A stretch of DNA of 64,000 nucleotides, taken from positions 1 through 64,000 of the forward strand of contig NZ_BILY01000039.1 in the NCBI RefSeq assembly GCF_004000805.1, given 5' to 3'. This DNA is from Paenibacillus glycanilyticus NBRC 16618 (GTDB taxonomy: Bacteria; Bacillota; Bacilli; Paenibacillales; Paenibacillaceae). Positions 42,544-51,363 of the stretch are shown in pieces; positions within the stretch are counted from its first letter, which is position 1; each line of letters begins with the position of its first letter. The position numbers were made by a program, and so were the translations under genes. A model generated the notes under the pieces. The model was not told where the DNA came from. It searched no databases and saw only the letters and a list, made by a program, of their open reading frames with translations.

Positions 42544-43305
42544 TTAGACTACAACTTCGACTTTCTTCTTGAGCAGCTTCTTCACGTAATTCGCAGCTCG
42601 TACCTGCAGGTCAAGGCTTGGCGAGATGACTCGCTTGTACGCCCCGGAACGGATCGCTTCCCTCAGCTCGGCTACAGTCTCAAAATCTCCCTCGAACTGG
42701 TTGTATACGCAGCCCACCTGGAACATCTGGTGCGCGTCGCTTCCCGCAATAACCGGTACGCCAAGCTCGGCGCCAAGCGTCAGGACCTTCGCGATATTTT
42801 CCTGGATGCCAATCTCATGCAGGTCTTTGCCGTTCAGGTCGAACGCATCGAACCGCTTCAGCAGCTCCTTGTCGATATGGTAGAGATGGTTGGATTCGCG
42901 GTACGGATGTCCGCCGATGACCATCAGGCCGCGCGGGTGGCACAGCTCGTACAAGCGCTCCAGTCCGATAAAACATTCCGCTGTCAGGTGATCCTCCAGC
43001 AACGCTCGCACTTCGAGCAGCTTATCCTTCGGACCGCTGACGAGGATATGGCCGCCTTCGGCTACGTCAACCTCCATGCCGGTGAACAGCTTGAAGCCGT
43101 CGACATTATAGTAGTGGTTGTTGCAAGGATACATCTTATCGAGCGTGCCGTATACGTCCTCGAAGCGGTGCGTGTTGAAATGCTCAGTCAATGTGATCGC
43201 GTTGAGTCCTTGGGCCTTTGCTTCATTGATCATGCTATTGAAATGCTCGATCTCGAAGTTCGTTTTCTTCGAAAGTTTAACGTGAATATGAAAGTCGATC
43301 TTCAT
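42544..43305 (-). CDS. PHP-domain phosphoesterase
   Basis: A 253-residue protein from MKIDFHIH behind GGGGGAAT. Metal-binding PHP motifs: DFHIHVKLS (N-terminal HxH), TEHFNTH, GMEVDVAEGGHILV, GGHPYRESNH and GSDAH near the end. Such enzymes hydrolyse phosphoesters of sugars, histidinol phosphate or nucleotides using two or three metal ions. It overlaps the ATPase gene by 29 bp, so it is part of the ABC operon and may dephosphorylate the imported compound. Confidence 0.87.
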   Translation of the reverse strand: MKIDFHIHVKLSKKTNFEIEHFNSMINEAKAQGLNAITLTEHFNTHRFEDVYGTLDKMYPCNNHYYNVDGFKLFTGMEVDVAEGGHILVSGPKDKLLEVRALLEDHLTAECFIGLERLYELCHPRGLMVIGGHPYRESNHLYHIDKELLKRFDAFDLNGKDLHEIGIQENIAKVLTLGAELGVPVIAGSDAHQMFQVGCVYNQFEGDFETVAELREAIRSGAYKRVISPSLDLQVRAANYVKKLLKKKVEVVV

Positions 43306-44455
43306 GAGTGGATTCCCCCGGTTCATTGTTGTGTGCGGCATATTGTAATTCCATTCGGATACCTGTCTTCTTATCGTAAGCGTTCATCTGTTCTTGGCGG
43401 AGCACAGCGTATAAGGTGGTGCCTGGCTCGTATTCGGATTCGCCAATGACGCGGGCCATTAAGGACATGCCTGCGGCGTCCAGCTGGACAAGCGTCTCCG
43501 CGCCGGACGGAAATACTGCCGATACAGACATGGCGATGCTCCCCGGACGGCGTTCCTCGTACAGCCGGATATCTTCCGGCCTGACGGTAAGCACCACTTC
43601 CTGCCCATCCTGCATAGTGGGGCTGTCACCCCCAGCAAGAGGAATCAACACCACCGGCGTCTCCAGCCAGCTTAATCCTTCCTCATCTGTACGGATAACT
43701 CCTTCCAGACGATTCATCTGCATCCCCGCGCTTCCGATAAACTCGGCGACTTGCAGCGTTTTTGGACGCTTATAGAGCTCCCGCGGTTTATCCAGCTGGA
43801 CGATCTCTCCGCCGAAAAAGACCGCAACCTGCGTCGACAACGTCATCGCCTCATGCTGGTCATGCGTAACGTAGATGACCGTCGTGTTCAGCTCCTGATG
43901 GAGCCGCTTCAGCTCGGCGCGCATCTCTACGCGCAACTTGGCATCAAGATTCGACAGCGGCTCGTCGAGCAGGAGAATATCCGGCTCGGTGACGATGGCG
44001 CGGGCGATCGCGACGCGCTGCTGCTGGCCGCCGGACAGCTCGCTTGGGTAGCGGCCGGCAAGCTCGGCAATGCGCATTTTGCCAAGCGCCGCTTCTACCT
44101 TCTCGCGTACAACCGCCTTCGCCAGCTTCCGTACTTGAAGGCCAAAGGCGACATTTTCGTACACGGTCATATGCGGCCACAACGCATAACTCTGGAAGAC
44201 CAGGCTCAGCCTGCGCTTCGACGGCTCCATATGGAACTGCGTCTCGCCGTTTGCGACTTCGCATCCGCTGATCGTGATGGTCCCAGCGTCGGCCTTTTGC
44301 AGGCCGGCGATGGTGCGGAGCAGCGTGGTTTTGCCGCAGCCGGATGGCCCGAGGAACGTCATGAAGTCCCCCTGCTTAATCGTTAACTCAATATCGTTAA
44401 GAACCTGCTTCCCATCCAAAGCGACATGGATGCCTTGCAGCTCGATTGCGTTCAT
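43277..44455 (-). CDS. ABC transporter ATP-binding protein (PotA/FbpC type)
   Basis: A 392-residue ATPase. Walker [15 protein letters not shown] (about 35), signature [15 protein letters not shown] (about 140), Walker [16 protein letters not shown], switch His in YVTHDQHEA. The C-terminal TOBE-type regulatory domain (about 245-390) has [15 protein letters not shown]. It powers the two-domain permease encoded 2 bp upstream. This ATPase type occurs with iron(III), spermidine, phosphonate and hexose-phosphate importers. Confidence 0.92.
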   Translation of the reverse strand: MNAIELQGIHVALDGKQVLNDIELTIKQGDFMTFLGPSGCGKTTLLRTIAGLQKADAGTITISGCEVANGETQFHMEPSKRRLSLVFQSYALWPHMTVYENVAFGLQVRKLAKAVVREKVEAALGKMRIAELAGRYPSELSGGQQQRVAIARAIVTEPDILLLDEPLSNLDAKLRVEMRAELKRLHQELNTTVIYVTHDQHEAMTLSTQVAVFFGGEIVQLDKPRELYKRPKTLQVAEFIGSAGMQMNRLEGVIRTDEEGLSWLETPVVLIPLAGGDSPTMQDGQEVVLTVRPEDIRLYEERRPGSIAMSVSAVFPSGAETLVQLDAAGMSLMARVIGESEYEPGTTLYAVLRQEQMNAYDKKTGIRMELQYAAHNNEPGESTHEDRLSYSR

Positions 44456-44457
44456 GG

Positions 44458-46284
44458 TTATTGCCCTCCAATCCCTTGCGTCAGATCGGCCTTGCCAAAC
44501 TTCACCGCGAGGAAATATACCGTAATGACGATCGCGATAATGATCATCAGGATGACGTTCGTCAGTTGCTCATAGCCCTTCTCTGCATAATAGAAGGTAA
44601 TGGTCGTCAGCGTCTCCGTGCGTGGAGTGATCAGCAGGATAATAAGCTCCATCTCCTTCATCGCCCCGATAAACACGAGGAGAAACGCCGACATTAAGCT
44701 TTTTCGGTTAAGCGGCAGCAGAATCCTTCGGAACCGCGTAAGCCAAGAAGCCCCGCTGATCTGCGCCGCTTCTTCCAGCTCCTTGCCGATCTGCATCATC
44801 GAGGCGCTGCCCGCCTTGACGGTGAACGGCAATTCTTTTACGACGGTAATTAAGATCAATAACGTAATTGTCCCGTACAGAGCCGGAATGATTAGGGTTG
44901 GCTTTGCAAACATTGAGATATAGATCGCGGCAAGCGAGATTCCCGGAATCAGATACGGCAGAAAAGAAACCTGATCCACCATCCGCCCGATCCACGACTG
45001 CCTGCCCCTAGCGACAACGTAGCCCAAGATAAGCCCGATCACCGCCGCTATGACGGAGGCGACTCCCGCGATGTATAGGGAATTTTTCAGCGCAAGCATA
45101 AAAATATCGTTTTGCAGGACGCCTTTCTCACCGGTGTTAATGTTCGGATCGGAGCCGCCCCACCAGTAATGCGTGGTGAAGTTGTCAAGCGAATAGACGC
45201 CTTCCTTCAGCATAAAAGACTGGAACAGCAGCACAAGCAGCGGCACGACGGAGATGAAAATCATCACAAACGCCGCCGTCCCCGCTGCCGGATATCTCCA
45301 GCGTCCAAGGGAGGTCAACGTTCTGGCGCTGTCTTTTCCCGTTACCGTGACGAAGCTTTTTCTCCGCCCCACCACCCGTTGGTTCAGATAAATCGTCAGC
45401 ATGGAGATTAGCATCAGCGTTAGACTAAGCACATTGGCTTCGGTTGTCAGCCTCGAGCGCATACTGGAGTAGAGCATCGTTGAGATCATATAGAAATTCA
45501 CTGGAGTGCCAAGCAAGGCAGGAACCCCATAGGAGCTGATGGCTTTCGTGAAAATCAGAATAAAACCGGACAAAATCGACGGCATCACGAGCGGAAACAC
45601 GATCCGACGCAAAATCGTCCACCGAGCCGCTCCCGTCACGGATGCCGCCTCTTCGAGCTGGCTGTTCATGGAGCTAAGCGCCGCCCCAACAATGAGGAAG
45701 AAGAAGACGCTGTCGTGAATCGACAGGGACACCACGATTGGCACAAAGCCGTAGGACAGCCAGTCCGGCGGTGACACATGCAGGAGCGCCTCCATAATGC
45801 CGGGCGTCCCGCCGATTTTGCCGTTTTTGAAGAAGGTGAGCCATGCCTGCGAGATAATCCAGGACGGCAGCAGATACGGGATGACGGCCAGGAAGGCGAT
45901 CGTTTTTTTCCAAGGAACGTTCGTCCGCACAACTAGCCACGCCAACCCGCATCCAATCAGCATCGACAGCGCCGAGACGGCGAAGCCAACTCCAAGCGAA
46001 TTGAGAATCGGCTTGTAAAACAAATTCATGCTCATATCGCTCGCCAGCACGCGGGTCCAATGGTACAGCGTGAAATGCCCCGGGTTCGCTTCCCCCGTCA
46101 GACGGACATCCTGCTGCCTCCATAAGAAGGTCGTATACAGAATCTTCAGGACCGGCCATGCAATCGTATAGGCCAGGAAGAGCAGGGCCGCCAGCCCGAT
46201 CAGATGAATAGGGCTCTTCAGCCAGTTCGCAAGCCCGTTATAGAACCGCGTGCTTCTCACGGTTAGCGCCGATTTGTTCGCCAA
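44458..46284 (-). CDS. ABC transporter permease, fused two-domain FbpB/AfuB type
   Basis: About 608 residues with about twelve membrane segments arranged as two repeated permease halves; EAA loops EEAASVTGAARWTILRRIVF and EEAAQISGASWLTRFRRILL mark both halves. The start is uncertain: TTG at 46284 sits best behind AAGGTGGAG; a GTG four codons earlier lacks its own site. Fused permeases of this kind occur in iron(III), AfuABC hexose-phosphate and 2-aminoethylphosphonate importers. Confidence 0.9.
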   Translation of the reverse strand: MANKSALTVRSTRFYNGLANWLKSPIHLIGLAALLFLAYTIAWPVLKILYTTFLWRQQDVRLTGEANPGHFTLYHWTRVLASDMSMNLFYKPILNSLGVGFAVSALSMLIGCGLAWLVVRTNVPWKKTIAFLAVIPYLLPSWIISQAWLTFFKNGKIGGTPGIMEALLHVSPPDWLSYGFVPIVVSLSIHDSVFFFLIVGAALSSMNSQLEEAASVTGAARWTILRRIVFPLVMPSILSGFILIFTKAISSYGVPALLGTPVNFYMISTMLYSSMRSRLTTEANVLSLTLMLISMLTIYLNQRVVGRRKSFVTVTGKDSARTLTSLGRWRYPAAGTAAFVMIFISVVPLLVLLFQSFMLKEGVYSLDNFTTHYWWGGSDPNINTGEKGVLQNDIFMLALKNSLYIAGVASVIAAVIGLILGYVVARGRQSWIGRMVDQVSFLPYLIPGISLAAIYISMFAKPTLIIPALYGTITLLILITVVKELPFTVKAGSASMMQIGKELEEAAQISGASWLTRFRRILLPLNRKSLMSAFLLVFIGAMKEMELIILLITPRTETLTTITFYYAEKGYEQLTNVILMIIIAIVITVYFLAVKFGKADLTQGIGGQ

Positions 46285-46305
46285 TTCTCTCTCCACCTTG
46301 CCGCG

Positions 46306-47529
46306 TTATTTTTGCTTAATCCAGAAGTCGCGCACTTTCGGTGCGGTCTTGTACAGGGCATCGCCGTCGAACAGCCACAGGTTCAGCTCCTCGAAGGAAA
46401 TGTCGTTCTTCGTCTTCACGTCCGAACGCGGTACCCACGAGCCCACCTCGTTGAACGGAGCAAGACCTTCGCCCGTGCCGTCCTTCTCGCCCATCATCCA
46501 ACGGATGAACAGCTTCGCCGCTGCTTCATGAGGAGCTTTGTTCGCGATGAAAAAGTACCCGGAATCCGGAACCGATGTTTTCGGTTTAATGTCATAGATC
46601 GGGGCGATCGTCCAGCCCTTCTCTTCATTCTTCGATACGTCGCCGGACACCGCAAGGCCAAGCGCGTCACTGCTCGCTTTGCCAATGGCGTCGAGGACGT
46701 CGTCGCTGCCTTTTAACACGATAAGGCCGTTGTCGAACAGCTCTTTAATGAACTCGTAGCCTGCATTATCCGTACCGTTAAGGACGATGTCTTTGCCGAA
46801 CTTCTCCTTGTAAGCCGCTGCCATGTCGTCGCTGTTGATGACCATTGTTGTGAACAGATCCATAAAAGCCGGGGAGCTAAGCGGATCAGCCGTGTAGACT
46901 TTGCCCTTGAACTCCGGAGTCGTCAGATCCCACCAGTTCGTTACGGGCGCCTTGTCGTATGTAGATTTATTGTAGAAAAGAGTCCGGAACTCCACGTAGT
47001 TCGCATAAGCTTCCGCCTGCGTGCGGTAAGGCTCGTCGACCATCGGCGCGATATCCTCCGGCAGGTATTTGATATAGCGGCCCGTCATCACCATCTCTTC
47101 CTCAACGGCCCCGCTGACTTCCTTCGTCAGGATAACGTCCGGGTTGAACTGCCCCGCGTCCTGCTCCTTCGTCACCTTGTCCATCATCTCGTCGGACTTC
47201 ACCTTGCTGACTTCAACCTTGATGCCCGGGTATTGCTTCATGAAAGTCTCCGCCGCGTCGTTTGCGCGTCCGGAAGTGGAGTATACGATCAGCTTGCCTT
47301 CTTCCTTCGCTTTGGCGTACAATTCATCAACCGATTCCGCTGCCGGTGCAGTCGATGGGTCGGCGGAAGGCGCCGTGGCATTTGCATTTGTACTTGCCGG
47401 CGCGTCTGATGGCACCGCATTCGAGAGTGTATTCGAGCTCTTGTTGTCTTGGCCGCAGGCCGACATAATCGTCATGGCGGATGCTGCCGTAAGCAGGACT
47501 AAAGCTGTTTTTTTCTTGGAAATGAACAT
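46306..47529 (-). CDS. ABC transporter substrate-binding lipoprotein, FbpA/AfuA type
   Basis: A 407-residue lipoprotein with lipobox MSAC (Cys about 25), an Ala/Ser/Pro linker and a class II binding-protein fold (about 72-407) starting LIVYSTSGRANDAAETFMKQ. The type binds iron(III) or phosphorylated small molecules. Association with a PHP phosphoesterase and an RpiR-type regulator favours a phosphorylated sugar or similar organophosphate over iron, by inference. First gene of the operon; RBS TAGGAGG. Confidence 0.88.
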   Translation of the reverse strand: MFISKKKTALVLLTAASAMTIMSACGQDNKSSNTLSNAVPSDAPASTNANATAPSADPSTAPAAESVDELYAKAKEEGKLIVYSTSGRANDAAETFMKQYPGIKVEVSKVKSDEMMDKVTKEQDAGQFNPDVILTKEVSGAVEEEMVMTGRYIKYLPEDIAPMVDEPYRTQAEAYANYVEFRTLFYNKSTYDKAPVTNWWDLTTPEFKGKVYTADPLSSPAFMDLFTTMVINSDDMAAAYKEKFGKDIVLNGTDNAGYEFIKELFDNGLIVLKGSDDVLDAIGKASSDALGLAVSGDVSKNEEKGWTIAPIYDIKPKTSVPDSGYFFIANKAPHEAAAKLFIRWMMGEKDGTGEGLAPFNEVGSWVPRSDVKTKNDISFEELNLWLFDGDALYKTAPKVRDFWIKQK

Positions 47530-47701
47530 AAGGATAACTTCCTCCTAGTAGATGGGCTCTCCACGTCCTCATCTTTGTTTGTCTCTCGAGTTAGATGATA
47601 GGGCCCGATTGTCAGAGGCATGTTACGGCTATGTGGAGTTTTAGTAAAAAACTATTATTTTTTACGTTATGAAAGTTTTTGTTCATTTTTAAGGAGTGTT
47701 T

Positions 47702-47741
47702 AAAGGGAGAAACCTCTTACAAATAAAGGAACTCCCTTTTT
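47702..47741 (+). terminator. Isolated terminator-like stem-loop
   Basis: AAAGGGAG...CTCCC followed by TTTTT lies in a 263-bp gap, with no plus-strand gene before it. It could end a short untranslated RNA or attenuate the small membrane protein gene at 47793. Nothing else recognisable in 47530-47792. Confidence 0.35.
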
Positions 47742-47792
47742 AGTAATCGAATACTCATAGAGTACTAATCTGATTAGCAGGGGGTAGGTGTC

Positions 47793-48053
47793 TTGACCAA
47801 ATATATCATCCATATCCTTTCAAGTATCGTATGCCTATTGTTACCGGTGATTTTCTCGCTACATATGTTGTGGGATATGCACCACCCGAAAACCGGACCG
47901 GTTGGCAACGGCGAACCTAATTACTTTACTTTTCCTGAGATAGTGCCATTAATCAGTTGCTTCCTAATGGGAGCCTTGAATTTACCCGTTGCGATTATAC
48001 GTTACAGACAACATAAAAGAGATCAGGAAACTAACAAAGACAAAGAAATCTAG
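47793..48053 (+). CDS. Small two-helix membrane protein of unknown function
   Basis: An 86-residue protein from a TTG start behind AGGGGGTAGGTG; no ATG or GTG alternative lies near. Two hydrophobic helices (about 5-25 and 48-68) are followed by a charged C-terminal tail rich in Lys, Arg and Asp. No family recognised. It lies 14 bp before the DUF4259 gene and is probably co-transcribed with it. Confidence 0.6.
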   Translation: MTKYIIHILSSIVCLLLPVIFSLHMLWDMHHPKTGPVGNGEPNYFTFPEIVPLISCFLMGALNLPVAIIRYRQHKRDQETNKDKEI

Positions 48054-48067
48054 AGAGGGTGTTAGCT

Positions 48068-48427
48068 GTGGGCGCTTGGGGAACGGGAATTTTTGATGAT
48101 GATACGACATGCGATGTGCGCGACGATTATTTCGATTTATTAGCAGAGGGACTAACCGCCGAAGAAGCCAGCAAAAGCATTCTCAATAGCTACCATGAAG
48201 AATTTGATGATGAAGAGGATTTGGAAGTCATGACGCTCGTTTACTTGGGCCTTGCCGGTGCTCAATTGGAGAAAAAACATGTGCTTGAGAACATCAAAAT
48301 TAAAACCATTACGCTTATTGATTCAGGTGCAGAACTCTCGCTTTGGGAAGATTCGAATAAGGAAGACCTCGAGGAACGAAAAAAAGTCTTGGCCGCATTT
48401 AAACAAAAGTTGCTTGCTTCGGGCTAG
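48068..48427 (+). CDS. DUF4259-family protein
   Basis: A 119-residue protein from a GTG start behind GAGAGGGTG. The family's hallmark GAWGTGIFDDD opens the sequence and CDVRDDYFDLLAEGL follows. It is acidic and helical. DUF4259 proteins are common in Firmicutes and of unknown function. In tandem with two small membrane protein genes. Confidence 0.8.
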   Translation: MGAWGTGIFDDDTTCDVRDDYFDLLAEGLTAEEASKSILNSYHEEFDDEEDLEVMTLVYLGLAGAQLEKKHVLENIKIKTITLIDSGAELSLWEDSNKEDLEERKKVLAAFKQKLLASG

Positions 48428-48459
48428 TTGACATACGGAACTCATTAGGAGAGATCATC

Positions 48460-48732
48460 ATAAAGACAATCATCATACGCGGAATATTACTGTCAGGGAT
48501 AATCGCGATCTGCATGTTAGGCGTTGAGTCTTACTATAGCCATAAGAAGACGTTATCGGTCGAGCAGGATTTCGCGACGAACCCGATGGCTTCGACGGCA
48601 CAATACTTTCCGCAACAATACTATCTATTAACGAACTCCTTATGGCTAGACGTAGTCCTTGTCTGCCTGGGATCATTTCTCCTTTATCTTGCTGTTTGGG
48701 TCATATGGAGAAGAGCGAAGCTTAGATCATAG
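48460..48732 (+). CDS. Small membrane protein, possible ATA start
   Basis: The first ATG (48514) would give 72 residues and lacks a ribosome binding site. An open frame extends upstream through KTIIIRGILLSGIIAICM, a likely membrane helix, to an ATA codon at 48460 that is preceded, six bases away, by AGGAGAG. So the natural start is probably at 48460 with a rare ATA codon (or ATG altered to ATA). A second helix lies near the C-terminus (VVLVCLGSFLLYLAVWVIW). No family recognised. Confidence 0.5.
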   Translation: MKTIIIRGILLSGIIAICMLGVESYYSHKKTLSVEQDFATNPMASTAQYFPQQYYLLTNSLWLDVVLVCLGSFLLYLAVWVIWRRAKLRS

Positions 48733-48740
48733 AAAAATCC

Positions 48741-48932
48741 TACGTTGGATCTCATCCAGCGTAATTGCCCCATTTCGACAAACCGCTTACCTTACGTTGG
48801 ATTTCATCCAGCAGAATTAGCATCTTATGCCCCAAACTACCCTCTTCACCGGCTATTTCGTTGGATAGACTCCAACGTAGCCACCAAGTCTTTGCATTTC
48901 CGCCCCTTTTTACTGGACAAACTCCAACGTAG
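48741..48932. repeat. Four-palindrome intergenic repeat, copy 3
   Basis: Units centred near 48752, 48804, 48868 and 48920 (distances 52, 64, 52). Units 1 and 2 read TACGTTGGAT-YTC-ATCCAGC; units 3 and 4 end in TCCAACGTAG, the reverse complement. This is the clearest copy. It lies between the small membrane protein gene and the WYL regulator. Confidence 0.85.
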
Positions 48933-49035
48933 CCCGTCCATCCGCCAGCTAGTAATCAAATAAGTCGATTGATATACTTTATAGGTAGAATGAACCGATC
49001 GAACTTGCAATTAAAGAGTGTACCGGAGGAAAAAA

Positions 49036-49983
49036 ATGAACAAAACCGATCGGCAGCTCGCCATCATGCTTGAGCTGCAGCGGAGCAAAGTAATAAGAGC
49101 GGAGGATCTGGCCTCCTTATACGAGACGAGCGTGCGGACCATCTATCGGGACATTCAAGCGTTGAGCGAGATGGGCGTCCCCATCTTTGGCGCTCCCGGG
49201 CATGGCTACTCCCTAATGGAAGGCTATTTTCTGCCGCCCATCGGGTTCTCGGCCGAGGAAGCGGTGGCCCTGCTGATGGGCGCTGATTTCATCGAGCAGC
49301 GGCTCGATGGCGATTACGCCAGAGTAGCGAAGGCTGCGAGAAGCAAGATTGAAGCTATCCTCCCCGAGGCTGTACGCGAGGAATCGACTCGCGTCCGGGA
49401 AACGATGCGGCTCCTGAATGCAGGAGAACCAAGAACCGGCTTGAAGGAAAAGGACATTCTCGGACAAGTGAGGAGAGCCATCCTGGAGCGTCGCAAAATC
49501 AGCTTCTCCTATAAAAAGAAGACTCCGGAAGCAGACGGCAACCGGGAGAGCACTCGCGAGGTAGCCCCGTACGGCTTGGCTTTTGCCCAAGGTAATTGGA
49601 TGCTTGTCGGGCATTGCGGGCTGCGCCAGGATATCCGCCATTTTCGGCTTTCCCGAATGACAAATCTCACCGTACTCGACACGCCGTTCGCCATGCCGCA
49701 CGGGTTCAACTTAAATCGTTACCGTCCGCAGGATGACCGCAATGAGCATATATGGATTCGGGCCAACCCCGAGATTGCCGACAAAATCGCGGAGTCAGGC
49801 AATTTCTATATCGAATCGGCCGAGGAACGCGAGGATGGTCTTTGGGTGCATTTCCGCGTTCGAGCACCGGAGGAAATTGTTCCTCTTATCCTTAGCTGGG
49901 GCGGAGACGTTGAAGTCATGGAACCGGAGTCTTTACGCTATCGGGTTCGGGTAGAAGCCGAAAAAATGTTAAAACGCTACTGA
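49036..49983 (+). CDS. YafY-type HTH/WYL-domain transcriptional regulator
   Basis: A 315-residue regulator from the ATG at 49036 behind CGGAGG. Helix-turn-helix region (about 1-60): KVIRAEDLASLYETSVRTIYRDI and GVPIFGAPGHGYSLMEGYFLPP. The WYL domain (about 135-220) has KISFSYKKKTPEA, VAPYGLAFAQGNWMLVGHC and the C-terminal extension (about 225-315) ends in VRVEAEKMLKRY. WYL proteins respond to nucleic-acid or nucleotide ligands; some control DNA damage or defence genes. Here no obvious target follows. Confidence 0.9.
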   Translation: MNKTDRQLAIMLELQRSKVIRAEDLASLYETSVRTIYRDIQALSEMGVPIFGAPGHGYSLMEGYFLPPIGFSAEEAVALLMGADFIEQRLDGDYARVAKAARSKIEAILPEAVREESTRVRETMRLLNAGEPRTGLKEKDILGQVRRAILERRKISFSYKKKTPEADGNRESTREVAPYGLAFAQGNWMLVGHCGLRQDIRHFRLSRMTNLTVLDTPFAMPHGFNLNRYRPQDDRNEHIWIRANPEIADKIAESGNFYIESAEEREDGLWVHFRVRAPEEIVPLILSWGGDVEVMEPESLRYRVRVEAEKMLKRY

Positions 49984-50010
49984 CATACTGTTGTCAGTAG
50001 CGTTCTTTTA
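49975..50010 (+). terminator. Terminator after the WYL regulator
   Basis: CGCTACTGACA...TGTCAGTAGCG followed by TTCTTTTAT; the stem includes the stop codon. Confidence 0.82.
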
Positions 50011-50049
50011 TATTGGGATTATCCGAAACATTGAAGGAGTGTTGGTAAG

Positions 50050-50589
50050 ATGAGAAGCACAACGGAAGCCTTGCAGGCATTTGAAAAATCGGTTGAAAGG
50101 TATATCGATGAACTAAACCACATCAGCATAGAGCAATTACTCGCTAAGCCAAGCGAGGAAGATTGGTCGATTGGGCAAATGTACGTCCATTTGATCCGGT
50201 CCGCTCAATACATGCATCTGCGTAACGTGGATCAATGCATCGCGGGAAGCGAAGCGGTGTTGGCAGGCACGGGCGTCAAAACGGAAAATGGCAAGGCTGC
50301 CTTTGAGCTTGGAAGCTTCCCGCCTATTCGGATCCGGGTCCCGGCATCTCCGCAGTATACGCCTCAGCAGCCGGACAATAAGGAGCAGCTGATCGCGGGA
50401 CTTGAGGACGTTGCGGAACGAATGAGAAGTACGGAACCCACTTTAGTTCAAGCGCCACCAGAACATACAGTCCCTCATCCCAACTTTGGCGCACTAAACG
50501 CAGCAGAGTGGTTTTTGTTAGTCGAGATGCACTACAGGCATCATTTCTTGCAGCTGGAACGGCTGAAAAGCTTTCTGAAAAATATATAA
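50050..50589 (+). CDS. DinB-family protein
   Basis: A 179-residue four-helix-bundle protein. The DinB/YfiT-like metal site is represented by YVHLIRSAQYMHLRNVD (His near 53) and EMHYRHHFLQLERLK (His near 160). Such proteins often act as thiol transferases or remain uncharacterised. Strong RBS AAGGAGTG. It lies between two terminators. Confidence 0.8.
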   Translation: MRSTTEALQAFEKSVERYIDELNHISIEQLLAKPSEEDWSIGQMYVHLIRSAQYMHLRNVDQCIAGSEAVLAGTGVKTENGKAAFELGSFPPIRIRVPASPQYTPQQPDNKEQLIAGLEDVAERMRSTEPTLVQAPPEHTVPHPNFGALNAAEWFLLVEMHYRHHFLQLERLKSFLKNI

Positions 50590-50642
50590 AAAACAAATCA
50601 GCGTTGCCATTCCAATACGGCGACGCTGATTTGTTTTTTATT
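50588..50642. terminator. Bidirectional terminator between the dinB-type and rrf2-type genes
   Basis: AAAAAACAAATCAGCGT...ACGCTGATTTGTTTTTTA, a long perfect stem with A and T runs on both sides. Confidence 0.9.
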
Positions 50643-50662
50643 TAGTCTGCTTGCACAACCCT

Positions 50663-51175
50663 CTACTCGCTAACGTTTAAGGAACTGCCCTTCGCAAAGA
50701 AGGCCCGCGTTTCCTTGCGTGTCTCCGCAGGCAGCACACGATCCAGCTCCTCCTCCAGCCAAGACAATTTCTTATTCCGCAAATAATTCTGCATAGTCTC
50801 TTCGGCTTCGAGCATTACTAAATTAATCGAGCATGAACCCGTAGATTGCGCACAGTCCGAACAATCGCGGTCGCGATAAAGGTAGCCCTTATCCTTTATG
50901 TTCTGGCACTGGAAAATCGGCTTCTTGCCCTCCACGGCCTCGACTACATCCCAAAAGGAAATGTCGTCAGGATCGCGCGCGAGCTTGAATCCGCCTTTAA
51001 CACCTGGAACCGACGAGACGATGCCGGCCTTCGTCAGTTTTGTGAAAATTTTGGACAAATAGGTCTCCGGAATGCCTTGGAAAAAAGCAAGCTCCTTGAT
51101 GCCAATCGTTGACTCGTTTGGAATCAAGTAAACAAGACAATGCAAGGCATATTCGACTCCGACACTATACTGCAT
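50663..51175 (-). CDS. Rrf2-family transcriptional regulator
   Basis: A 170-residue regulator starting at MQYSVGVEYALHCLVYL behind GGGAGGAG. The winged helix (about 1-85) has GIKELAFFQGIPETYLSKIFTKL and VPGVKGGFKLARD. The C-terminal part has cysteines in FQCQNIKDKG, CSDCAQSTGSC, which may bind an iron-sulfur cluster or act as a redox switch. It is divergent from an azoreductase gene and is likely its repressor, inactivated by redox stress or quinones. Confidence 0.88.
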   Translation of the reverse strand: MQYSVGVEYALHCLVYLIPNESTIGIKELAFFQGIPETYLSKIFTKLTKAGIVSSVPGVKGGFKLARDPDDISFWDVVEAVEGKKPIFQCQNIKDKGYLYRDRDCSDCAQSTGSCSINLVMLEAEETMQNYLRNKKLSWLEEELDRVLPAETRKETRAFFAKGSSLNVSE

Positions 51176-51212
51176 GATAACTCCTCCCATTATCGCATGG
51201 GTAAATACTATA

Positions 51213-51334
51213 AATTTAATGATAACGGCGCCCCTTGTCAACTTTAGCTTGGCATAAAAATGGAATTGACTTTGCCTATTTGAAGCCGTATATTGGAGTC
51301 ACATCTAATCGGCGATTAACATTGTCGCCAATTA
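51213..51334. promoter_or_regulatory. Divergent rrf2/azoreductase promoters with an inverted-repeat operator
   Basis: Minus strand: TTGACA (51241-51236), 17 bp, TAAATT (51218-51213). Plus strand: TTGACT (51266-51271), 17 bp, TATATT (51289-51294). Downstream of the plus promoter, TAATCGGCGA (51306-51315) and TCGCCAATTA (51325-51334) form a nine-of-ten inverted repeat, a plausible Rrf2 operator. Confidence 0.6.
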
Positions 51335-51363
51335 GCAAAAACATAATTCAGGAGTGAAAGAAA

